Source: a bacterium UBA7470 (GTDB lineage: Bacteria > Pseudomonadota > Gammaproteobacteria > Burkholderiales > Burkholderiaceae_C). Taken from it: DNA of 23,163 bases. The stretch is taken from assembly GCA_002479815.1 (NCBI GenBank), contig DLPA01000093.1, positions 4,047 through 27,209 on the forward strand, in the 5' to 3' direction. The position numbers were made by a program, and so were the translations under genes. Below, one piece after another: positions 15,044 to 22,464 of this stretch (the first letter of the stretch is position 1; the number at the start of each line of letters is the position of its first letter). The notes under the pieces were generated by a model that worked only from the letters and a program-made list of their open reading frames with translations, did not search any database and was not told the origin of the DNA.

Positions 15044-15735
15044 GACCGCAATGGTGACGGTATCTCAAAGTGGAGTGGTCTTTGAATACCGTACTTTTTC
15101 ATGTGATAGTAAAGTTGCTCGCGCTCCAAGCCCAACATACGGGCCGCTGCTGTCACGTTGAAGCGTGTCGTGTATAGAACGTGGCGGATCAATTGCTCAG
15201 CAACCCCGTCACTGACTTCTTTTACACCTTCACTGAGCGCCGCAGTGAGTGTCAAGTGCACCTGTCCCTGCATGAGCAAATCACTTGCCTGCTGGGAAAA
15301 CCACGCAGCCCGTTGCACCGCGCGGCGCATTTCACGCAAAGATGTCGGCTTCACCAAAAAATCAAACGCCCCATCACGAACCGCCTGTTGACCTATGGCG
15401 TGATCGTTCTGCCCCGTCAGCACGGTGGCACGCAACACGGGCCAATCTCGGACAAGGCATCGCAGCAGAGACAGCCCTTCATCGGGCACAGAGGGACGCG
15501 GGGGCAAACCTAAATCTAACAGGGCGACACACGGAAAATGATGGGGAATGGTTTTCTCCATCAGTTGTATCGCAGCGGCTTTATCGTGAGCGAGTAAGAC
15601 AGTCCAGCCATCATCTTCAAATGCTTGCCGCACCCAATCAGACAGAGGCAAGTCATCCTCTACCCACAATAAAGAGCAAAAGGGCACACCGGTCTCCTCA
15701 GTCGAGAGACCACCCCAATTTGTTGTGTTAATCAT
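15040..15735 (-). CDS. Response regulator, REC plus Fis-type HTH (no AAA+ domain)
   Basis: A 231-residue DNA-binding response regulator. The receiver domain has the acidic pocket VEDD (25-28), phospho-acceptor D74 in LLDLGLP, the TVLTG switch (105-108), and K129 in FLVKP. The C-terminus has a Fis/NtrC-type helix-turn-helix (NVTAAARMLGLEREQLYYHMKKYGI, ending near 217). There is no sigma-54-activating AAA+ module, giving the ActR/RegA/PrrA-like architecture. ATG 15735 is chosen because GGTGATC precedes it and it overlaps the previous stop by 8 bases; the frame is open to 15813. It is likely the partner of the next kinase and may regulate the pilus genes; targets are unknown. Confidence 0.87.
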   Translation of the reverse strand: MINTTNWGGLSTEETGVPFCSLLWVEDDLPLSDWVRQAFEDDGWTVLLAHDKAAAIQLMEKTIPHHFPCVALLDLGLPPRPSVPDEGLSLLRCLVRDWPVLRATVLTGQNDHAIGQQAVRDGAFDFLVKPTSLREMRRAVQRAAWFSQQASDLLMQGQVHLTLTAALSEGVKEVSDGVAEQLIRHVLYTTRFNVTAAARMLGLEREQLYYHMKKYGIQRPLHFEIPSPLRS

Positions 15736-16021
15736 GATCACCAAAAATTGCTGCGACCCAAGGCCCGATGGACACCGCAAATCCACCGAATAACAAGCCA
15801 AAACCCACCACAATCCTCACCAATAACCACTCGCTGGCCACATCGGGTGTGATTGCCAAACTCATATAACCAGCCAACAGCATCAAGACACCCACTGCTC
15901 TGTGCCAACGTTGACGGGTCTTTTTTCTTGCAAGGGCGTACTGAAATCGAGACTCTGTCTGTATCGAGTCGCCAAAACGCGATTCAGCAAATTGAGTGCT
16001 GCGTTGGAACTCGTTTTTCAT
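15728..16021 (-). CDS. Small two-helix membrane protein of unknown function
   Basis: Not recognised as a known family. The 97-residue product has a charged, Arg/Gln-rich N-terminal ~40 residues without signal sequence, then two hydrophobic helices at about 42-58 and 66-88 joined by a short loop. By the positive-inside rule both ends should face the cytoplasm. ATG 16021 overlaps the prepilin stop (ATGA) and its own stop overlaps the response regulator start by 8 bases, so it is clearly an operon member and translated. Its position between a prepilin and the response regulator suggests an accessory role in pilus assembly or in signalling to the two-component pair; this is inference only. Confidence 0.7.
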   Translation of the reverse strand: MKNEFQRSTQFAESRFGDSIQTESRFQYALARKKTRQRWHRAVGVLMLLAGYMSLAITPDVASEWLLVRIVVGFGLLFGGFAVSIGPWVAAIFGDHD

Positions 16022-16830
16022 GGGTTTTTAGGTTGCAACCCTGCATCGGATGCGACTTTGATGATGGAGGGATGCAGGACAAGGTCATCGTAATAACTGG
16101 CTGGGTTTTCATCAAACAAAGCATCGACATAAAAATCGTTAGGACTTATCGTTCGGAGTGCCAAATTATTTCTGTTGATATTTTCAAGAGGGCCAGGGCC
16201 TGCGCCTGACGCTGCACCACTGAATGTCCCCCCCGGTAAATAAGCACCGACTTTGTTGGGGCCATGACTGATCAAGAAATAAGCAATTCCATTTCCTGTC
16301 GCTTTACTGGCCAGTTCGCTGGCACTGCCCGGTGCACAAGGCGTTGCACGGCACAAACGAAAACCACGAACGCTCAACCAGTTCAACACGACTGGCGAAA
16401 CTGTCGGATTGAGACCAGACATATCCAGGCCGTCATTGGCTGTCAAGGCAGTCGCTGTGACGCCCCACACCTTATAGGTGACCAAGGCACCCCATGCGTC
16501 AATCACATCGTTTTGTACCAGCCCTAAAGTACGCCACGGCACTACGCCATTGTTTAAACCAAGGGCAGTGCACACACCTCCGGCAGATTGCTCCAGTCCC
16601 TCGTTGACATTCCCTGTCAGCAGCGCACCATTGGCAGGACATGGCAGTCGGCGATGAATCATCACAAAGCGTGTGAATGCTTTTTCCAAACTGTCTAGTT
16701 TGGCCTTGGTATCTTGTCGTTTGTTGTGATCCATCATCGTATTGGTGAGCGGCAAAAACATCGCGCCCATGATGCCCATGACCAGCAGCACCAAGGCCAT
16801 TTCAACCAGAGAAAAACCTCGATTTTTCAT
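16018..16830 (-). CDS. Prepilin-type protein (minor pilin/pseudopilin-like)
   Basis: A 270-residue prepilin with a very short leader, MKNRG5|F6SLVE, cleavage after Gly and Glu at mature position 5, followed by the hydrophobic helix MALVLLVMGIMGAMFLPL. A LPCPANG motif about residue 63 and further cysteines (GGVC, RLCRATPC) are typical of larger minor pilins from Burkholderiales and may form disulfides. A glycine-rich loop (GGTFSGAASGAGPGP) lies near residue 200. ATG 16830 is preferred for its GAGA tract at good spacing; ATG 16842 would add four residues and has a CCTCCTT, not a Shine-Dalgarno, upstream. Its large size suits a tip or initiating pilin rather than the fibre subunit, an inference. 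Confidence 0.8.
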   Translation of the reverse strand: MKNRGFSLVEMALVLLVMGIMGAMFLPLTNTMMDHNKRQDTKAKLDSLEKAFTRFVMIHRRLPCPANGALLTGNVNEGLEQSAGGVCTALGLNNGVVPWRTLGLVQNDVIDAWGALVTYKVWGVTATALTANDGLDMSGLNPTVSPVVLNWLSVRGFRLCRATPCAPGSASELASKATGNGIAYFLISHGPNKVGAYLPGGTFSGAASGAGPGPLENINRNNLALRTISPNDFYVDALFDENPASYYDDLVLHPSIIKVASDAGLQPKNP

Positions 16831-16886
16831 TGCATATCTCATAAGGAGGATGTGAACACCATTTTTGACAGGTCTGACGCTTGGGT

Positions 16887-17402
16887 TTACGGGATTTTTG
16901 GGGGTTTTACGCCAAAACTGCCGCCAGGTACGACATCAGTGACTTCCGACCGGATCAGGTCTGCTCTTTGGCCAGGACGCAAAACCAGCTCTTTTTGATC
17001 GGGTGCGTTCAGCCGGACGCGATCTGCTTCAACCTCAACGCTCCAGCCACCATACGAATCACCCGAGCGAATCGTTGCACCGTTCAACCATGCACTGCGA
17101 CCTGTTGCCGTTTGTGAGATCCCTTGCAGTTCAAGGCTCGTGACCAAAGGCGTACTCGGTGAAACCGCATCAGTGTTTGGGACCGTGTGTCTTTCAACGA
17201 CGGCGCGATCGGCGTGGCCTGCTTGTCTTTGAGTTTCAATCTGCTGACGTTCAGTCACATCAAAAAAAAGACGAGGCCAAAGCACACTCAGTTTTTGGAT
17301 ACTGGCGTTGTGTTGTTTATCAGGCTCGGCATGTGCAACCGCAACGCCATCCAAGAAAAGCATCACCAATATCCACAAAAGTGCAATGAAATGCTGTCTC
17401 AT
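16887..17402 (-). CDS. MshK/PilP-like periplasmic pilus assembly protein
   Basis: A 171-residue exported protein with an N-terminal hydrophobic signal or anchor (about 5-25, ending AHA). Its C-terminal half resembles the small beta-domain of MshK/GspC/PilP-like proteins (LELQGISQT...SAWLNGATIRSGDSYGGWSV...DRVRL near residues 90-135). These proteins typically link the inner-membrane platform to the outer-membrane secretin, whose gene is not in this window. ATG 17402 overlaps the stop of the PilO-like gene (ATGA). Sequence similarity is by pattern only, so MshK versus GspB/PilP cannot be decided here. It ends GVKPPKIP, with no lipobox. Confidence 0.6.
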   Translation of the reverse strand: MRQHFIALLWILVMLFLDGVAVAHAEPDKQHNASIQKLSVLWPRLFFDVTERQQIETQRQAGHADRAVVERHTVPNTDAVSPSTPLVTSLELQGISQTATGRSAWLNGATIRSGDSYGGWSVEVEADRVRLNAPDQKELVLRPGQRADLIRSEVTDVVPGGSFGVKPPKIP

Positions 17403-18001
17403 GAAGCAGACACATTCTGTACGTTTGTCGATGCAGGTTCAATGTGCAAAAAGTTGACACGGCACTTCATATCCAAATTGGTCGCGCGTCTGTCAAAACT
17501 GCAATGCTCCAGACGAGCGACACGGTTGTGCTTGTCCATGATATGTGTCATCAGCGTCAACGCCTCAATGTCGTGTACACCGCTCAATTGAATGTCCATC
17601 GCGTGACGTGTGACGCGTGCATTGATGGCCTGGGCCTGCGGTAAATCTAAGACCTCTGGCGGTAAGAGCACAAATGTAAGCTGCGAACGCAAGTGATGCG
17701 CTTCGGCAATCCGCTGCACATCTTCAGCCCAAGTAGGCCGAGGCAGTCCATCCATCAGACCACTGGCTTTTAATTGGTCAAAACTGCGCCTGTGCGTGTC
17801 CAAATCAAGTTGGTCTGCTTGCGCCTGAGACAACTCGGCTTGGGCTGCTTGCAAATTCGATTGAGCTGTTTGCCACGAAGGTGCAAGGTGGTGCGACCAA
17901 AAGATCAATGCACCCCACACTGCAGTCAAAAAACCCACCAAGGTCAATAGAATGAATACATCCCTTTTGAGCAAGGGCCACAGCGCAGACCATCTGTTCA
18001 T
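17399..18001 (-). CDS. PilO/MshJ-like inner-membrane assembly protein
   Basis: A 200-residue bitopic protein with a short cytoplasmic N-terminus, one transmembrane helix (about 15-37), a coiled-coil-prone Gln/Ala-rich segment (about 43-75), and a compact periplasmic alpha/beta domain. This is the architecture of PilO, GspM and MshJ, which form the alignment complex between the membrane ATPase platform and the secretin. The coordinates overlap both neighbours by four bases (ATGA on each side), showing tight translational coupling. Family assignment relies on architecture and context; the primary sequence is too diverged to name with certainty. Confidence 0.65.
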   Translation of the reverse strand: MNRWSALWPLLKRDVFILLTLVGFLTAVWGALIFWSHHLAPSWQTAQSNLQAAQAELSQAQADQLDLDTHRRSFDQLKASGLMDGLPRPTWAEDVQRIAEAHHLRSQLTFVLLPPEVLDLPQAQAINARVTRHAMDIQLSGVHDIEALTLMTHIMDKHNRVARLEHCSFDRRATNLDMKCRVNFLHIEPASTNVQNVSAS

Positions 18002-19497
18002 CGTGATATTTCCGTTGTATCAAGCGCATTCAGGGTGTCTCCCTTGGTTGCGGGGCTTAAACACCATTTCCACTCTGGCAGAGAGACAGATACACCGACA
18101 GATTCCACCGAGATTGGAGCCACAGCAGCCTGCTGCAGAGGATCAACCTTGACACGCCATGCCTTCCAACGTTGAATCGTTTGCGCCGCCTCCTCTAGTA
18201 ATCGCTGCCGCTCACGCGGGCTGGTGTTTTCGTGAGGCGCGATTTCAAAACTCCATTCGACTTGCAGTGTGTCATCACTTGTATTTGCGTTAGGGGCCAC
18301 AGGTGCTACTGCATTCGCCGCCTCACACGCTTGAGGCTGTAGCCTCAAGCTGGAGTGGTTCAAACGAGTCTGGGTTTGTTGCGAAAGCAACTGTCCTAAC
18401 GCCCAAAACGGAGGCAACAACTCGATGCCATGCGCTAACTCTTGGCGCTGGACTTGTATGGCCAAGCGCATGACGCCTGTATCGACACCACTGGCAGTGA
18501 TCGCTTGTTGGATCACCAGCGCCTGATGGTGCATATCGACTGATTGCCGTTCTGCGTCTTGAGTTTGTTGGCGTTGAGTCCATGCGTCCACAGCTTGGCT
18601 GTATGCACCCCAAAGCAAACCGACCACCAACAGCATGCCACTCAGAAGTACCGCACGCTTGGCCTGCTGAGCCAAATAAAAACGCCTCTCATGCACATTG
18701 GCCATTTGCCCTGGTACCTGCCGTTGTGCAAGTTTGACAAAGGCAGGCCATACCAAGGTACGAAAAGGGCGAATAGGCTCTCGGCGCGGCAATAATTGAA
18801 GTCCATTTGCTTGCAACTCAGCCTCGAAACCCTCTGGGGGGTTTAAAACAGCCAGTACTGGTTGGAGACCACGATCCAAGATACGATTGTCTTGTAAGTA
18901 TTTGATTGTGTCTGTGAGTTCTTGTACATAGGTGGTGCTGTCAAACAGCAATCGTGAAAAGACTGGTATATCTTCTTTCAACAACACCAGGCGTAAGCCA
19001 TACGATTGGGCAAGTGCCAGCAACACACAAGGTTGACCAGCCGTGTCCTTTTGCGAGACCATCCAGATTGAGATCAAATAGCTCAAACTCCACACCCCCA
19101 CCACCGGGCGCTCCAGCAAGAGTTGCTGCGCTATGGTCTCTTTGAGTGAGAGCGATGGGACACCTAAACCATTTAAAGAAAAGGGTTTTGATAGGAACGG
19201 CCAACTCGAAGGTGTTTGCCACACTGCCCTAAACGGCGTGTCGGGCAGCAAAGACTCCATTTGGATTTGCACAAAGCTTTGTCTGTCTTTACCCGTTACA
19301 GCAGGAACACCGATTTGAACGTGCGTCTCTTCAATTAAGTCGGCGACGATGACTACTGGACATGAAGGCGACGGCGCTTGTGCCATTTCATGTCCAGTGA
19401 CGTCCAGCCATGTATGCCCCAAAGGGTGAACCAGCAAGATCGCTGGAGTTTGATTGTGTGGGAACAAGTCCTTGAGCATATTTGCGCTGCGCTTCAC
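17998..19497 (-). CDS. MshI/GspL/PilMN-like assembly protein (large bitopic)
   Basis: A 499-residue protein with a cytoplasmic N-terminal region (1-280), a single transmembrane helix (about 281-300), then a coiled coil (about 305-335) and a periplasmic alpha/beta domain. This combines what PilM and PilN do as two proteins, as in GspL or MshI. The region near 75-95 (FVQIQMESLLPDTPF) recalls GspL's segment, but actin-like ATP motifs are not evident. GTG 19497 overlaps the GspF-like stop as GTGA and has AAGGTC seven bases upstream, so GTG is preferred over ATG 19479. It probably recruits the assembly ATPase to the membrane. Confidence 0.65.
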   Translation of the reverse strand: MKRSANMLKDLFPHNQTPAILLVHPLGHTWLDVTGHEMAQAPSPSCPVVIVADLIEETHVQIGVPAVTGKDRQSFVQIQMESLLPDTPFRAVWQTPSSWPFLSKPFSLNGLGVPSLSLKETIAQQLLLERPVVGVWSLSYLISIWMVSQKDTAGQPCVLLALAQSYGLRLVLLKEDIPVFSRLLFDSTTYVQELTDTIKYLQDNRILDRGLQPVLAVLNPPEGFEAELQANGLQLLPRREPIRPFRTLVWPAFVKLAQRQVPGQMANVHERRFYLAQQAKRAVLLSGMLLVVGLLWGAYSQAVDAWTQRQQTQDAERQSVDMHHQALVIQQAITASGVDTGVMRLAIQVQRQELAHGIELLPPFWALGQLLSQQTQTRLNHSSLRLQPQACEAANAVAPVAPNANTSDDTLQVEWSFEIAPHENTSPRERQRLLEEAAQTIQRWKAWRVKVDPLQQAAVAPISVESVGVSVSLPEWKWCLSPATKGDTLNALDTTEISR

Positions 19498-20693
19498 GTT
19501 CTGACCTTGGATACCGTGTCGTAAATCGGCCCCATGACAGCCAACATAATCCAGCCCAGAATCAAGCCCAAAGTCACCGTCAAGACAGGTTCGATCAGGG
19601 CCTGTACCTTGCCAATAGACTCATCAATGTCACGATTAAAAAAATAGCTGACGTTTGCTAAAGCGTCGTCTAAAGCACCTGTTGCTTCACCCACGCGCAA
19701 CATACGAACCACCAAAGAAGGAAATAAATCCTCTACCGCAAATGCGTCACTGATGGGCATACCTGTTGCAATGCGTTGACGGGCGCGCGCTACGGCTTTT
19801 TGTATAGGTAAGCTGCCACTGATTTTTTCGCAATATCCCAAGGCCTCAATCACAGGAATACCGGTGCGATACATCAGCGCAAAACTGTCTGTCAAACGTG
19901 CCAGAATGATTTTTTTGATCACAGGCCCCACCGCAGGCAGGTTAAGCAAGAGCTGATGAAGTTGAAAGCGTACGCCTTCATGAGTACGCGCTGCAATAGA
20001 AATGCCCAGCCCCAGCACCGCCGGCGCAGGCAAGATGAACCACCAGTAATGCACAAAGGCTTGAGAAAGCCAAATCAATGCACGCGTATGGATAGGAATA
20101 TCCTGCCCCATGTTGCGAATAAAAGTCACCAACTGAGGCACCAAATAGACCATCAAAAAGACAACTACACCAGAAATTGTGATGGTCACAAATGCAGGAT
20201 ACATCAACAACTTTTTCATCTGCGCGGCCAACTCCGACTGCCACTTTAAAGAGCGAACCAACTCTTCTAACACTTGCGGCAATTGTCCTGTGAGTTCTCC
20301 CGAGCGGACTAAGTGAATCGTGACTTCTGGAAATACGCCTGGATCTGCGGCCATTGCATCAGCCAAGGTACTTCCATTTTGAATCCGATCCATCAAACTA
20401 GCGGCCACTTGTCGTAACTCTAAACGATCGGCACCGTCACGCAAATCCTCTAGCGAGGTCAGGATAGGCACCCCCGCTTTGATTAACATTTGCATATGAA
20501 AGAGCAGGTTAATCAGCTCTCTCCTGGGTAAGCTGGCCAGACGGATGACCCGTTGTTTGACCTCGTTCGCACTGACCAAGGTCAAACCTGCTGCCCGCAA
20601 CTGCGACTGCATATCAGGCATATGCAGTGCAGTTACTTCTCCTTTAACCACATCTCCAACGGCATTAACGGCACGGTAGCGATACCGAGGCAT
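19494..20693 (-). CDS. mshG: GspF/PilC/MshG-family inner-membrane platform protein
   Basis: The polytopic platform on which the assembly ATPase works during pilus or pseudopilus polymerisation. The 399-residue product shows two homologous T2SSF domains with about three transmembrane helices: near 165-190 (VTITISGVVVFLMVYLVPQL), 215-240 and 370-395. Characteristic motifs are MQMLIKAGVPI, GELTGQLPQVLEEL, and in the second half MYRTGIPVIEAL, RVGEATGALDDAL and the IEPVLTVTLGLILGWIMLAVMGPIYD end. AAGGTC precedes ATG 20693. It follows the ATPase after a 34-base gap and overlaps the next gene. MshG is the closest named subgroup given the context, but this is not proven. Confidence 0.88.
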   Translation of the reverse strand: MPRYRYRAVNAVGDVVKGEVTALHMPDMQSQLRAAGLTLVSANEVKQRVIRLASLPRRELINLLFHMQMLIKAGVPILTSLEDLRDGADRLELRQVAASLMDRIQNGSTLADAMAADPGVFPEVTIHLVRSGELTGQLPQVLEELVRSLKWQSELAAQMKKLLMYPAFVTITISGVVVFLMVYLVPQLVTFIRNMGQDIPIHTRALIWLSQAFVHYWWFILPAPAVLGLGISIAARTHEGVRFQLHQLLLNLPAVGPVIKKIILARLTDSFALMYRTGIPVIEALGYCEKISGSLPIQKAVARARQRIATGMPISDAFAVEDLFPSLVVRMLRVGEATGALDDALANVSYFFNRDIDESIGKVQALIEPVLTVTLGLILGWIMLAVMGPIYDTVSKVRT

Positions 20694-20727
20694 AGATTGA
20701 CCTTATTGAAAATAATCCCACATTGGA

Positions 20728-22464
20728 TCAATGTCGAAGGCGTGCAGTGAGATCAACCACTCGCCCAACCTCTTCAATACAAGTGATCCCCTCCAAAACT
20801 CGACGCAGCCCATCCTCCGCAAGGGGCGTAAAACCTCTGGATAACGCATATCCTGTCAACTCGCCTAACGAGGCATGGCGCGTGATCAACTCATCCAACG
20901 CACTGTCCATCCGCAGCAACTCCATGATGGCCAGGCGTCCCTTATAGCCTTGAAAGTCGCACGCCTCGCAGCCTCCAGCGTGTGCCCGGTAAATGGTTTT
21001 TCCCATGTGTGCGGGACCCAAAAGTTGAACCGCCGTACTTCCTTCTTTCACTTCTAAAGGTTCACGACAGTGCGCACACAAGCGGCGAATCAGTCGCTGG
21101 GCACTGATGCCGATGATGTTGCCCGCAATCACGTCGGGGGCCACGCCCAAGTCTTTGAGCCGAGGAATACTGCGTATTGCTGAGTTGGTATGCAAGGTTG
21201 AAAACACTTGATGCCCTGTCATCGCCGCACGAAACGCCATCTCAGCCGTGTCTTTATCACGCACCTCCCCCACCAAAATGATGTCTGGGTCTTGCCGCAT
21301 CAAAGACCGTATGCCTTCAGAAAAATCAATTTTGCTGCCATCGGAAATAGAGGTTTGTCGTATCCGTGTGATAGGGTATTCGACAGGATCCTCCAAGGTC
21401 ATGATGTTCACACTCTCCTTGTTCATATGACTGAGTATGGAATACAAGGTCGTGGTCTTGCCTGATCCTGTGGGGCCGGTGACCAAAATAATGCCCTCGG
21501 GACGGGCCAGCATCAACTCCAAAATATCGTATTGCTGCCTAGTCAAGCCCAATTGATCAAAATTCACAATACCGCGCTTGGCATCCAAAATACGGAGCAC
21601 GAAATTTTCCCCATGAATGGTTGGTTGACATGCAGCACGAAAGTCCACTGTACGACCACCAATGGACAAAGACACACGACCATCTTGTGGGGCACGGCTC
21701 TCCGCGATGTTCATGCCTGCGATCAACTTCAAACGCACCAACATCGCTGACCAATAACGCCCATGCAGTACGCGAACTTGGCGCAGCACCCCATCGATCC
21801 GGTAGCGAATCCGCAAAAACTGTCCCTCTGGTTCAAAGTGAATGTCTGATGCCAGCTTATGTACGCCATCCGCAAGCAACCCGTCAATCAAACGCACCAC
21901 AGGATGGCTATAGCCGCCCTGCCCTTGCGTGAGCGCGGCCATGTCCATTTGCCCTGTTTCGATTTCATGTATCGTGCCGTCTATTGACAATTCATAACCA
22001 TAAAACTGATCGATTGCAGCCAACACTTCGGCTGCACTGGCCAACCGCCAAACGATCTTGACCCCCAACCCAACTTGAGCGCGAATCTGATCTGAGGCAA
22101 TGATGTCATTGGGCTTGGGGCTCGCCAACACCAGTTCCTTAGCGTCTGCGCTATAAGACACTGGAAATACTTGAAAACGACTGGCCGTTGCTTTGGGCAA
22201 GCGTTTCAAGGCTTGAGGATCTGCCAAAATATTTCTCAACTGTATGGTTTGTTGACCCAGCGTTTCACCCAACGCTTCACGCATGGCATCTTCGGTCACA
22301 AACCCTAAAGCAACCAGAGCATCACCCAGATGGCGACCACTGCGCTGTTGCTCCAATAACGCAATCTGAATTTGGTCGGTCGATACCAACCCCAATGCCA
22401 GCAAGTGGTCGCCTAAACGCACACGGGTCGGTGGCACAAATGCAGCGGGCACAGCAGTCGTCAT
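20728..22464 (-). CDS. mshE: Type IV pilus/T2SS assembly ATPase with MshEN c-di-GMP domain
   Basis: Hexameric cytoplasmic motor for pilin extension. The 578-residue protein has an N-terminal MshEN domain: motif I at 16-39 (RLGDHLLALGLV...Q) fits the published c-di-GMP-binding pattern fully in spacing, with Ile for Leu at one site. It is followed after five residues by a weaker motif II at 45-68 (HLGDALVALGFV). The GspE core shows the Asp box ASDIHFEPEG, Walker A GPTGSGKTT (K336), Walker B DPDIILVGE (392-400), a His box GHQVFSTLHTNSA and a zinc tetracysteine pair C463/C466 and C499/C502. ATG 22464 overlaps the TPR gene stop (ATGA). c-di-GMP likely gates its activity, as in Vibrio MshE. Confidence 0.9.
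   Translation of the reverse strand: MTTAVPAAFVPPTRVRLGDHLLALGLVSTDQIQIALLEQQRSGRHLGDALVALGFVTEDAMREALGETLGQQTIQLRNILADPQALKRLPKATASRFQVFPVSYSADAKELVLASPKPNDIIASDQIRAQVGLGVKIVWRLASAAEVLAAIDQFYGYELSIDGTIHEIETGQMDMAALTQGQGGYSHPVVRLIDGLLADGVHKLASDIHFEPEGQFLRIRYRIDGVLRQVRVLHGRYWSAMLVRLKLIAGMNIAESRAPQDGRVSLSIGGRTVDFRAACQPTIHGENFVLRILDAKRGIVNFDQLGLTRQQYDILELMLARPEGIILVTGPTGSGKTTTLYSILSHMNKESVNIMTLEDPVEYPITRIRQTSISDGSKIDFSEGIRSLMRQDPDIILVGEVRDKDTAEMAFRAAMTGHQVFSTLHTNSAIRSIPRLKDLGVAPDVIAGNIIGISAQRLIRRLCAHCREPLEVKEGSTAVQLLGPAHMGKTIYRAHAGGCEACDFQGYKGRLAIMELLRMDSALDELITRHASLGELTGYALSRGFTPLAEDGLRRVLEGITCIEEVGRVVDLTARLRH

Noticed and set aside
16843..16856. A perfect AAGGAGG followed directly by ATG TGA on the plus strand.
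   Set aside because: The spacing is zero, the frame stops at once, and it faces against the dense minus-strand operon; it is the complement of a CCTCCTT leader tract.
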